Source of the DNA: Warburgia ugandensis
Taxonomy: Eukaryota; Streptophyta; Magnoliopsida; Canellales; Canellaceae
Assembly (NCBI GenBank): GCA_035236585.1
Contig: CP141139.1
Coordinates: 21,716,990-21,780,989, forward strand
Reading direction: 5' to 3'
Length of the DNA stretch: 64,000 nt
The notes under the pieces are model-generated. The model was given only the letters and a program-made list of their open reading frames with translations. It was not told the DNA's origin and did no database searches. Positions 14,436-24,799 of the stretch are shown piece after piece. Numbering within the stretch: position 1 is the first letter of the stretch; every line of letters begins with the position of its first letter. The position numbers and the translations under genes are program-made.

Positions 14436-15849
14436 CATTAAATTCTAACGTTCAAAATTTTAAAGAAATCCATCCACCTGTTTGTTCCAATCTTCAAAAT
14501 AGGACTTGAAAATTTGAGTAGTTATATTATTTACTTGCATAGTAATTGGGGATCAAAGATGGCCAGCTCAATCGCCTACTATATTTGTCAACGCAGGGGT
14601 AAAACAACGGATGGTGACGTTATCATATTGGCCCCTGAATTTGGAATCTTTTAGTTAATGAAATGCCCTTCAAATTCAAACTATGATAACATTTTGATCT
14701 GAACTCTATTCTCAGCGTTATTTTTCTCGTTCGATTCCAGAAGATGAATAGAATCTAATTATGAGAATATTTTCAACAAGTTCTAATTTCTAAACTTCAA
14801 AATTTGCAAAGCATTCATCCACCTCTTCAATCCAATTTTCCAAATAGAACTTTAAAATTTGAGTAGTTACTTCATTTTTTGTCGTAGCAAATGGTGATCG
14901 AAGGTGGGTGTCGACACTGTCGCGACTGCCTATTGTCTTTCTCAAGGAAAATGTGAAAACAGAGGAGGGTGTCCTTATCGAAATGGCCCATGCAATTAAA
15001 TGCTTTTTTGAATCTTTTGTTTACCATAATGCCCTTACACTTCAAACGCGCATACCTTTTTCATCCAAACTCCATTTTCAAAGTACTTTGTGTTGGTTCC
15101 ATTTTTCAAATAAAATCTAATCCTGACAATATTTTCAACAAGTACTAAATTCTAAAATTGAAAATTTGTAAAATATTCAACTCCTTGTTCTATCCAATCT
15201 TCCAAATAGAAGTTTAAAATTTGAGTACTTACATAATTTTTCAGTGCGCGCCGCAACAGGGACCATAGGTGGGCATCGTGATCACTTACTATCTTTCTCA
15301 GCGTAGACATGAAAACGGAGGAGGGTGGCATTCTCAAAATGGCCCCTTGCATTTTGAATCTTTTAATTACCAAAATACCCTTTACCTTCAAATGCTCATA
15401 ACGTTTTCATCCGAACTCCGTTTTAAGGATTCCTTGGTCATTTGATTACATTTTTCAATTAGAATCTAATTAAGAGAAACATTTCAACAAGTTCTAAATT
15501 TTAAAATGCAAAATTCATATAATATTCATCCTCTTGCTCAATCCAATCTTCCAAATGGGACATTAAAATGTGAGTGGCTAGAACATTTCCTGGTGGCATA
15601 AAAGGTGATTGGAAGTGGGCAGCACGGTCGCTTAGCATCTTTGCTGTGGCAGATGGGAAAACTGAGGAGAGTCCCATTAACAAAACAGGCCCTGCATTTT
15701 GAATGCTTTTTTAATCTTTTAATTACCAAAATGGCCATCGACTTCAAATGCCCATAACCTTTTCACCCAAACTCCATTTTCAGTGCACTTTTTAACATTT
15801 GATTTCATTTTTCGAATATAGAATCTACCTTTTAGATATTTTCAACAAG
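14436..15849 (-). repeat. HOR unit 11 (beta lineage)
   Basis: A complete 1,414-bp unit. It shares the class III ctggtggcataaaagg and the class IV ccgttttaaggattcc variants with unit 9, so units 9 and 11 descend from one recent copy. Confidence 0.9.
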
Positions 15850-17264
15850 AACTAAATTCTAACGTTGAAAATTTTAAAGAAATCCATCCACCTGTTTGCT
15901 CCAATCTTCAAAATAGGGCTTGAAAATTTGAGCAGTTACATTATTTACTTGCATAGCAATTGGGGACCAAAGATGGCCAGCTCAATCGCCTACTATATTT
16001 GTCAACGCAGGGGTAAAACAAAGGATGGTGACGTTATCATATTGGCCTCTGAATTTTGAATCTTTTAGTTAATGAAATGTCCTTCAACTTCAAACTGTGA
16101 TAACTTTTAAATCTGAACTCTATTCTCAGCATTATTTTTCTCGTTCGATTCCATAAGCCGAATAGAATCTAATTATGAGAATATTTTCAACAAGTTCTAA
16201 TTTCTAAAATTCAAAATTTGTAAAACATTCATCCTCCTCTTCAATCCAATTTTCCAAATAGAACTTTAAAATTTGAGTAGTTACTTCATTTTTTGTCGTA
16301 GCAAATGGTGATAGAAAGGTGGGTGTCGACACTGTCGCTACTACCTATTGTCTTTCTTGAGGAAAATGTGAAAACAGAGGAGGGTGTCCTTATCGAAATG
16401 GCCCATGCAATTAAATGCTTTTTTGAATCTTTTGTTTACCATAATGTCCTTACACTTCGAACGCCCATAACTTTTCCATCCAAACTCCATTTTCAGAGTC
16501 CTTTGTGTTGTTGGTTCCATTTTTCAAATAAAATCTAATCCTGACAATATTTTCAACAAGTACTAAATTCTAAAATTGAAAATTTGTAAAATATTCATCT
16601 CCTTGTTCTATCCAATCTTCCAAATAGAACTTTAAAATTTGAGTACTTACATAATTTTTCAGCGCCGCAAAAGGGACCTTAGGTGGGCGACGTGATCGCT
16701 TACTATCTTTCTCAGCACAGACATGAAAACAGAGGAGGGTGGCATCATCAAAATGGCCCCGTGCATTTTGAAACTTTTAATTACCAAAATACCCTTTACC
16801 TTCAAATGCTCATTACTTTTTCATCCGAACTCCGTTTTTAGGGTTCCTTGGGCCATATTATTCCATTTTTCAATTAGAATCTAATTAAGAGAAAATTTTC
16901 AACAAGTTGTAAATTTTAAAATGCAAAATTTATATAATATTCATCCTCTTGGTCAATCCAATCTTCCAAATACGACATTAAAGTGTGAGTGGCTAGAACA
17001 TTTCCTGGTGCCATAAACGGTGACTAGGGTGGGCGGCACGATCGCTTACCATCTTTGTCGTGGCAGTTGGGAAAATTGAGGAGAGTCCCGTTAACGAAAT
17101 AGCCCCGTGCGTTTTGAACGCTTTTTTAATCTTTTAATTACCAAAATGGCTTTGGACTTCAAATGCTCATAACTATTTCACCCAAACTCCATTTTTAGTG
17201 CTCTTTTTATCGTTGGATTCCATTTTTCGAATATAGAATCTACCTTTTAGATATTTTCAACAAG
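15850..17264 (-). repeat. HOR unit 12 (alpha lineage, array edge)
   Basis: This is the last full unit of block A. II, I and IV match the array consensus. The class III monomer matches only up to about 17,023; beyond that (gggtgggcggcacgatcg, gtcgtggcagttggg) it looks like the divergent monomers of blocks B and C. Class I has a private change, gatagaaaggtggg, near 16,310. Confidence 0.88.
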
Positions 17265-17325
17265 CATTAAATTCTATCGTTGTAAATTTAAAAGAAATCC
17301 ATCACGTGTTTGTTCCAATCTTCAA
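17265..17325 (-). repeat. Partial class II monomer ending block A
   Basis: This is the first ~60 bp of a reverse-oriented class II monomer (cattaaattctatcg through tgttccaatcttcaaaa). It stops at the switch to forward orientation. It carries a small deletion, atcacgtgtttg instead of atccacctgtttg. Confidence 0.85.
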
Positions 17326-17331
17326 AAAGAG
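17324..17331. other. Orientation-switch junction 1
   Basis: Up to about 17,327 the sequence reads as a reverse class II monomer (ttccaatcttcaaaa). From about 17,326 it reads as a forward class III monomer (aaaaagagtactaaaaatgg). The overlap aaaaagag fits a microhomology join. The two sides belong to different monomer classes, so this is not a simple hairpin end of one monomer. Confidence 0.85.
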
Positions 17332-18683
17332 TACTAAAAATGGAGTTTGGGTGAAAATGTTATGACCATTTGAAGTCGAAGGCCATTTTGGTAATTAAAA
17401 GATTAAAAAAGCGTTCAAAATGCAGGGGGCTATTTTGTTAATGGGACATTCCTCAATTTTACCCTCTGCCACGGCAAAGATGGTAAGTGATCAAGCTACC
17501 CACCTCTAGTCACCGTTTATGGCTCCAGGAAATAATCTAGCTACTCACATTTTAATGTCCTATTTGGAAGATTGGATTAAGCAAGAGGATGAATATTTTA
17601 TACTTTTTGCATTTTAAATTTTAGAACCTAGTGAAAATTTTCTCTTAATTAGATTCTAATTGAAAAATGGAATCGAATGACCCAAGGAACCCTAAAAATG
17701 GAGTTCAGATGAAAAAGTTATGAGCATTTGAGGATAAAGGGCATTTTGGTAATTAAAAGATTCAAAATGCATGCGGCCATTTTCATAATACCACCCTCCT
17801 CTGTTTTCATGTCTATACTGAGAAAGATAGTAAGCGATCACGTCGCCCACCTATGGTGCCTTTTGCAGCGCCGAAAATTTATGTAAGTACTCAAATTTTA
17901 AAGTTCTATTTGGAAGATTGGATAGAACAAGGCGATGAATGTTTTATAAATTTTGAATTTTAGAATTTAGTACTTGTTGAAAATATTGTCAGGATTAGAT
18001 TCTATTCAAAAAATGGAACCAACGACACAAAGAACCCTAAAAATGGAGATTGTATGAAAAAGTTATGAGCATTTGAAGTGTAAGGGCATTATGGTAAATG
18101 AAAGATTCAAAAAAGCATTTAATTGCATGGGCCATTTTGATAAGGACACACTCCTCTATTTTCACATTTGCCCCGAGAAAAACAATAGGAAGTCGCGACA
18201 ATCTTGACACCCACCTCCAATCACCATTTGCTTCGTCGAAAAATAAAGTAACTACTCAAATTTTATATTCCTATTTGGAAAATTGGATTGAACAAGAGGA
18301 TGAATGTTTTGCAAATTTTGAATTTTAGAAATTAGAACTTGTTGAATATATTCTCATAATTAGATTCTATTCGGCATATGGAATCGAACAAGAAAAATAA
18401 CGCTGAGAATAGAGTTCGGATTAAAAAGTTATGACAGTTTGAAGTTGAAGGGCATTTCATTAACTAAAAGATTCAAACTGCAGGGGCCAATTTGATAATG
18501 TTACCATCCTTTGCTCTACCCCTGCGTTGACAAATATAGTAGGCGATTGAGCTAGCCATCTTTGGTCCCCAATTTTTATGCCAATAAATAATGTAACTGC
18601 TCAAATTTTATAGCCCTATTTTTGACGATTGGAACAAACAGCTGGATGGATTTGTCTTAAATTTACAATGTTAGAATTTAATG

Positions 18684-18826
18684 CTTGTTGAAAATAACTA
18701 AAAGGTAGATTCTATATTCGAAAAATGTAAATAATCTAACTGCTCAAATTTTATAGCTCTATTTCTGAAGATTGGAACAAACAAGTGGATGGATTTCTGT
18801 TAAATTTACAACGTTAGAATTTAATG
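18684..18826 (+). repeat. Truncated class III fragment joined to a class II tail
   Basis: A class III monomer starts at 18,684 but after about 44 bp (attcgaaaaatg) jumps to taaataatctaactgctc, the last ~100 bp of class II. This leaves a 143-bp pseudo-monomer before the next full class III. The same join, in a 140-bp piece, recurs at 52,540-52,679. Confidence 0.85.
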
Positions 18827-19184
18827 CTTGTTGAAAATAACTAAAAGGTAGATTCTACATTCAAAAAATGGAATCCAACGATAAAAACAGCACTGAAAAT
18901 GGAGTTTGGACGAAAAAGTCACAAGCATTTGAAGTCAAAGGCCATTTTGGTAATTAAAAGATTAAAAAAGCATTCAAAACGGAGGGGTTATTTTGTTAAC
19001 GGGACTCTCCTCAGTTTTCCCATTTGCCACAGCAAAGATGGTAAGCGATCGTGCTGCCCACCTCAAATCACCATTTATGGCGCCTGGAAATAATCTAGCT
19101 ACTCAAATTTTAATATTCGATTTGGAAGATTGTATCGAGCAAGAGGATGAATATTTTATAAATTTTGCATTTTAAATTTTAGAA
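18827..19184 (+). repeat. Class III monomer, reference example
   Basis: 358 bp. Diagnostic words in order are aaaaggtagattctac, ggaatccaacgataaaaa, ggactctcctcagttttccc, gccacagcaaagatggtaag and gagcaagaggatgaatattt. This class resembles the 5' part of the LTR most closely, through ggaatccaacga, ttatgagcatttgaagt (caagcatttgaagt in this copy) and caggggct. Confidence 0.9.
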
Positions 19185-19530
19185 CTTGTTGAAAATTTTC
19201 TCGTAATTAGATTCTAATTGGAAAATGGAACCGGATGACCCAAGGAACCCTAAAAACGGTGTTCGGATGAAAAAGTTATGAGTATTTGAAGGTAAAGGGT
19301 ATTTTGGTAATTAAAAGATTCAAAATGCAGGGGGCCATTCTGATAACGTCACCCTCCTCTGTTTTCATGTCTATGCTGAGAAAGATAGTAGGCGATCACG
19401 TCGCCCACCTATGGTCCCTTTTGCGGCGCCGAAAAATTATGTAAGTACTCAAATTTTAAAGTTCTATTTGGAAGATTGGATAGAACAAGGAGATGAATGT
19501 TTTACAAATTTTGAATTTTAGAATTTAGTA
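19185..19530 (+). repeat. Class IV monomer, reference example
   Basis: 346 bp. Diagnostic words are gatgacccaaggaaccct, gtaaagggtattttgg, gccaccctcctctg (gtcaccctcctctg here), tatgctgagaaagatag, gatcacgtcgcccacc and cttttgcggcgccg. It contains the 13-bp dyad ATTAGATTCTAAT at 19,206-19,218. Confidence 0.9.
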
Positions 19531-19895
19531 CTTGTTGAACATATTGTCAGGATTAGATTCGATTCGAAAAATAGAACCAACGACACATAGAACCCTAAAA
19601 TTGGAGTTTGGATGAAAAAATTATGAGTATTTGAAGTGTAAGGGCATTATGGTAAATAAAAGATTCAAAGAAGCATTTAATTGCATGGGCCATTTTGATG
19701 AGGACACCCTCGTCGGTTTTCACATTTGCCTTGAGAAAAACAATAGGCAGTCGTGACAGTATCAACACCCACCTCCGATCACCATTTGGTACGTCGAAAA
19801 ATAAAGTAACTACTAAAATTTTAAAGTTCTATTTGGAAAATTGGATTGAGCAGGAGGATGAATGTTTTGCAAATTTTGAATTTTAGAAATTAGAA
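19531..19895 (+). repeat. Class I monomer, reference example
   Basis: 365 bp, the longest class. Diagnostic words are ggattagattcgattc, accaacgacaca, gtgtaagggcattatgg, gcatttaattgcatgggc, gaggacaccctcgtc, acaataggcagtcg and gagcaggaggatgaatg. The solo LTR at 53,459 is inserted in a monomer of this class. Confidence 0.9.
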
Positions 19896-20241
19896 CTTGT
19901 TGAAAGTATTCTCATAATTAGATTCTATTTGGCTTATGGAATCGAACGAGAAAAATAACGATGAGAATAGAGTTCGGATTAAAAAGTTAAGACAGTTTGA
20001 AGTTGAAGGGCAGTTCATTAACTAAAAGATTCAAAATGCAGGGCCCAATTTGATAACGTCACCATCCTTTGTTTTGCTCCTGCGTTGAGAAATATAATAG
20101 GCGATTGAGCTGGCCATCTTTGATCCCCCAATTGTTATGCCAGTAAACAATGTAACTGCTCAAATTTTCAAGCCCTATTTTGAAGATTGGAACAAAAAGT
20201 TGGATGGATTTCTTTTAAATTTACAACGATAGAATTTAACA
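19896..20241 (+). repeat. Class II monomer, reference example
   Basis: 346 bp. Diagnostic words are ttggcttatggaatcg, aaaaataacgatgagaatag, gacagtttgaagttgaag, gcgattgagctggccatc, tatgccagtaaacaatgt and ggatggatttcttttaaatt. Confidence 0.9.
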
Positions 20242-23200
20242 CTTGTTGAAAATAACGAAAAGGTAGATTCTATATTCGAAAAATGGAATCCAACGATAAA
20301 AAGGGCACTGAAAGTGGAGTTTGGGTGAAAAAGTTATGAGCATTTGAAGTCAAACGCCATTTTGGTAATTAAAAGATTAAAAAAGTGTTCAAAACGCCGG
20401 GGGCTATTTTGTTAACGGGACTCTCCTCAATTTTCCGCTCTGCCACGGCAAAGATGGTAACTGATTGTGCTACCCACCTCCAGTCACCAGTTATGGCTCC
20501 AAGAAATAATCTAACTACTCAAATTTTAATGTCCCATTTGGAAGATTGGATTGAGCAAGAGGATGAATATTTTATAAATTTTGCATTTTAAATTTTAGAA
20601 CTTGTTGAAAATTTTCTCGTAATTAGATTCTAATTGGAAAATGGAACCGGATGACCCAAGGAACCCTAAAAACGGTGTTCGGATGAAAAAGTTATTAGCA
20701 TTCGAAGTAAAGGGTATTTTGGTAATTAAAAGATTCAAAATGCATGGGGCCATTTTGATAAGGCCACCCTCCTCTGTTTTTGTGTCTATACTGAGAAAGA
20801 TAGTAAGCGATCACGTCGCCCACCTATGGTGCCTTTTGTGGCGCCGAAAATTTATGTAAGTACTCAAATTTTAAAGTTTTATTTGGAACATAGGATAGAA
20901 CAAGGAGATGAATGTTTTACAAATTTCGAATTTTAGTATTTAGTACATGTTGAAAATATTGTCATGATTAGATTCTATTCGAAAAATGGAACCAAGGACA
21001 CAAAGAACCCTAAAAATGGTGTTTGGATGAAAATGTTATGAGCATTTAAAGTGTACTGGTATTATGGTAAGTAAAAGATTCAAAAAAGCATTGAATTGCA
21101 TGGGCCATTTTGAAAAGGGCACCCTCCTCTGTTTTCACATTTGCCCCGAGAAAAACAATAGGCAGTCGTGACAGTCTCGACACCCACCTCCGATCACCAT
21201 TTGCCATGGCAAAAAATAAAGTAACTACTCAAATTTTAAAGTTCTATTTGGAAAATTGGATTGAACAGGAGGATGAATGTTTTGCAAATTTTGAATTTTA
21301 GAAATAAGAACTTGTTGAAAATATTCTCATAATTAGATTCTATTCGGTTTATGGAATCGAACAAGAAAAATAACGCTGAGAATAGAGTTTGGATTAAAAA
21401 GTTATGACTGTTTGAAGTTAAAGTGCATTTCACTAACGAAAAGATTCAAAATGCAGGGGCCAATTTGATAATGTCACCATCCTTTGTCTTACCCCTGCAT
21501 TGACAAATATAGTAGGCGATTGAGCTAGCCATCTTTGGTCCCCAATTGCCATGCCAGTAAATAATTTAACTGCTCAAATGTTCAAGCCCTATTTTGAGGA
21601 TTGGAACAAATAGGTGGATGGATTTCTTTTAAATTTACAACGTTAGAATTTAATGCTTGTTGAAAATATCTAAAAGGTAGATTCTACATTCAAAAAATGG
21701 AATCCAACGATAAAAACAGCACTGAAAATGGAGTTTGGACGAAAAAGTCACAAGCATTTGAAGTCAAAGGCCATTTTGGTAATTGAAAGATTAAAACAGC
21801 TTTCGAAGCGCAGGGGGCTATTTTGTTAACGGGACTCTCCTCAGTTTTCTCATCTGCCACGGCAAAGAAAGTAAGCGATCGTGCCGCCCACCTCCAGTCA
21901 CCGTTTATCGCACCAGGAAATAATCTAGCTACTCACATTTTAGTGTCCTATTTGGAAGATTGGATTGAGCAAGAGGATGAATATATTTATAAATTTTGCA
22001 TTTTGCGTTTTAGAACTTGTTGAAAATTTTCTCTTAATTAGATTATGATTGAAAAATGGAATCGAATGACCCAAGGAACCCTAAAAACGGAGTTCGGATG
22101 AAAAAGTTATGAGCATTTGAAGGTAAAGGGTATTTTGGTAATTAAAAGATTCAAAATGCAGGGACCATTTTGATAGGGCCACCCTCCTCAGTTTTCATGT
22201 CTATGCTGAGAAAGATACTAAGCGACCACGTCGTGCACCTATGGTCCCTTTTGCGGCGCCGAGAAATTATGTAAGTACTCAAATTTTAAAGTTCTATTTG
22301 GAAGATTGGATAGAACAAGGAGATGAATGTTTTACAAATTTTGAATTTTAGAATTTAGTACTTGTTGAACATATTGTCAGGATTAGATTCGATTCGAAAA
22401 ATAGAACCAACGACACATAGAACCCTAAAATTGGAGTTTAGATGAAAAAATTATTTGCATTTGAAGTGTAAGGGCATTATGGTAAATAAAAGATTCAAAG
22501 AAGCATTTAATTGCATGGGCCATTTTGATGAGGACACCCTTGTCGGTTTTCACATTTGCCTTGAGAAAAACAATAGGTAGTCGAGACAGTATCGACGCCC
22601 ACCTCCGATCACCATTTGGTACGTCGAAAAATAAAGTAACTACTCAAATTTTAAAGTTCTATTTGGAAAATTGGAATGAATAGGAGGATGAATGTTTTGT
22701 AAATTTTGTATTTTAGAAATTAGAACTTGTTGAAAATATTCTCATAATTAGATTCTATTTGGCTTATGGAATCGAATGAGAAAAATAACGCTGAGAATTG
22801 AATTGGGATTAAAAAGTTATGATAGTTTGAAGTTGAAGGGCATTTTCTAAAAGATTCAAAATTCAGGGGCCAATTTGATAAGGTCACCATCCTTTGTTTT
22901 ACCCCTGCATTGAAAAATATAGTTGGCGATTGAGCTATCCATCTTTGGTCCCCGAGTGCTATGCCAGTAAATAATTTAACTGCTCAAATTTTCAAGCCCT
23001 ATTTTGAAGATTGGAATAAACAGGTGGATGGATTTCTTTAAAATTTACAATGTTAGAATTTAATGCTTGTTGAAAATATCTAAAAGGTAGATTCTATATT
23101 CGAAAAATGGAATCCAACGATAAAAAGAGCACTAAAAATGGAGTTTGGCTAAAAAAGTTATGAGCATTTGAAGTCAAAGGCCATTTTGGTAATTAAAAGA

Positions 23201-23942
23201 TTAAAAAAGCGTTCAAAATGCAGGGGCTGTTTCGTTAACGGGACTCTCCTCAGTTTTCCCATCTGCCACGAAAAAGATGGTAAGTGGTCGTTCCGCCGAC
23301 CTCTAGTCACTGTTTATGGTCCCAGGAAATAATCCAGCTACTCAAATTTTAATGTCCTATTGGAAGATTGGATTAAGCAAGAGGATGAATATTTTATAGA
23401 TTTTCAATTTTAAATTTTAGAACTTGTTGAAAATTTTCTCTTAATTAGATTCTAATTGAAAAATGGAATCGAATGACCCAAGGAACACTAAAAACGGAGA
23501 TCGGATGAAAAAGTTATGAGCATTTGAAGGTAATGGGTATTTTGGTAATTAAAAGATTCAAAATGCAAGGGGCCATTTTGATAACGCCACCCTCCTCTGT
23601 TTTCATGTCTATGCTGAGAAAGATAGTAAGCAATCACGTCGCCCACCTATGGTCCCTTTTGCGGCACCAAAAAATTATGCAAGTACTCAAATTTTAAAGT
23701 TCCATTTGGTAGATTGGATTGAACAAGGAGATGAATGTTTTACAAATTTAGAATTTTAGAGTTTAGTACTTGTTGAAAATATTGTCAGGATTCGATTCTA
23801 TTCAAAAAAAGGAAGAAATGACACAAAGAACCCAAAAAATGGAGTTTGGATGAAAAAGTTATGAGCATTTGAAGGTAAAGGGTATTTTGGTAATTAAAAG
23901 ATTCAAAATGTAGGGGGCCATTTTGATAACGCCACCCTCCTC

Positions 23943-24763
23943 TTTTTTCCCCCGTCTCTCTCTTTTGCGGGCGCGTCCCCGGACGCGCCCGTTGGTTTTC
24001 TTTAGACGCGTTCGATGCGTCACGTTCTGACTGGAACGTCTGCGCCGACTGGGGGACCGGGGCGTCCTCAGGACACCCTGGTTCAACCCTGTCAAACCAA
24101 TGCGGCCCAGGGAACGTCCCTGGGTCCTTGGTGGCTCTCCTGAGCTCCGTTTTGCATGGTTTTTCATGCAAAAACTTAGGGAAATTGACCTTGGAACTCT
24201 GGGGGAGATGGGTTTTGAGCGATCTCGGACGTACCTGGCTTTGTTGCTTGGTTTTTCTCCTTGTTTTCCCCTCTAGGTCACTACTTCATGACTAGTTTTC
24301 TCCAACATTGTGGGCTGCCATTAGAGGCACCTAAGAGCTTTATTTATAGAGCTAAGAGAGGGTTCTGGAGGGGGCTCTCACCGCCTTTGAATGGCGGTGG
24401 AGAAACCTCCAAAATGGCGGTGATTTCTCCTCCAATCACCGCCGTTCTAGAACCCTCTAGAGGTTGAAGATGACGGGGTGCCCGTATCAAAACGGGCCCC
24501 TATGTTTTTCAGGTAAATCGTTTTTGTAAGATTTACAGTTTTGCCCCTGAACTTCAAAGGGCCATAACTTGCTCATTTTAACTCCGTTTTGGGTGATTTT
24601 GGTCTCGTTGGATTCCTTTTTCTAAGACGCATCTAATGGAACCATTTTGAAGACCAAATTCCTGGGTTTAGTCAAGGAAACTAGTGAAATGACCAAAATG
24701 CCCTTATCTTTAAAACTGAACTTTTCATGGGATTTTAATATTACAAAAATTGGGGTCATTACA
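23943..24763 (-). mobile_element. Truncated 3' LTR of the internal-bearing element
   Basis: Read on the minus strand, this LTR starts with TGTAATGACCCC (complement of 24,752-24,763) directly after the polypurine tract and runs ~820 bp. It then stops within a pyrimidine-rich stretch and passes into satellite. It retains the U3-like part, with the TATA motif and two hairpins, plus a GC-rich patch. About 1.8 kb of the LTR's distal part is missing. The break (ctcctcttttttcc) lets satellite ccctcctct and LTR cttttttcc overlap by a few bases. Confidence 0.85.
24341..24349 (-). promoter_or_regulatory. TATA-box-like motif of the LTR
   Basis: The minus strand reads CTATAAATA about 415 bp inside the LTR, a usual place for a retrotransposon promoter (U3) in a long plant LTR. 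The equivalent in the solo LTR at 58,511-58,520 is CTATAAATAG. Promoter function is inferred from sequence and position only. Confidence 0.55.
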
Positions 24764-24766
24764 TTA

Positions 24767-24799
24767 TTACCCCCTTAAAAGAATTTCGTCCTCGAAATT
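24767..24799 (-). pseudogene. Possible remnant of the polyprotein C-terminal tail
   Basis: Immediately before the LTR the minus strand encodes NFEDEILLRG followed by a stop, overlapping the polypurine tract. Many plant Ty3/gypsy polyproteins end in a similar acidic FEDE-type tail encoded just upstream of and into the polypurine tract, so this may be the last trace of integrase. It is only ten codons, so chance or nucleotide-level conservation of the tract region is possible. No further integrase similarity is visible upstream. Confidence 0.4.
24770..24781 (-). promoter_or_regulatory. Polypurine tract
   Basis: The minus strand reads CTTTTAAGGGGG, then TAATAA, then the LTR start TGTAATGACC. 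This is the expected place and composition for the plus-strand primer of reverse transcription in plant Ty3/gypsy elements. Confidence 0.8.

Larger units (their letters stand above)
1..17325 (-). repeat. Satellite block A: homogenised ~1,414-bp higher-order repeat array, reverse orientation
   Basis: The motif TTTTCAACAAG (reverse complement of CTTGTTGAAAA) recurs at about 345, 365, 347 and 358 bp and marks four monomer classes. The four together repeat every 1,414-1,417 bp; the class III marker ends at 285, 1700, 3115, 4529, 5943, 7360, 8776, 10190, 11604, 13018, 14435, 15849 and 17264. Copies are nearly identical over hundreds of bases, while the classes within one unit differ strongly. Reading left to right the order is II, I, IV, III, that is I-II-III-IV on the minus strand. 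The block holds twelve full units plus partial monomers at each end. No coding function is visible. It is probably pericentromeric or centromeric heterochromatin, but the sequence does not prove that. Confidence 0.95.
17330..23942 (+). repeat. Satellite block B1: divergent forward array
   Basis: Forward-oriented I-II-III-IV monomers. Starts of the CTTGTTG marker include 17973 (I), 18339 (II), 18827 (III), 19185 (IV), 19531 (I), 19896 (II), 20242 (III), 20601 (IV), 20946 (I), 21311 (II), 21656 (III), 22016 (IV), 22361 (I), 22726 (II), 23066 (III), 23423 (IV) and 23769 (chimeric I/IV). HOR spacing stays at 1,410-1,415 bp, but successive units differ by many substitutions, unlike block A. The block ends inside the last monomer, where the retrotransposon begins. 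Confidence 0.93.

Noticed and set aside
301-16538. Conserved 60-86-codon open frames on both strands, recurring many times
   Set aside because: They recur exactly with the satellite period on both strands, overlap each other, are broken by single substitutions in sister copies (for example units 2, 5 and 10), and show no recognisable domain. Conservation is that of a homogenised repeat, not of protein.
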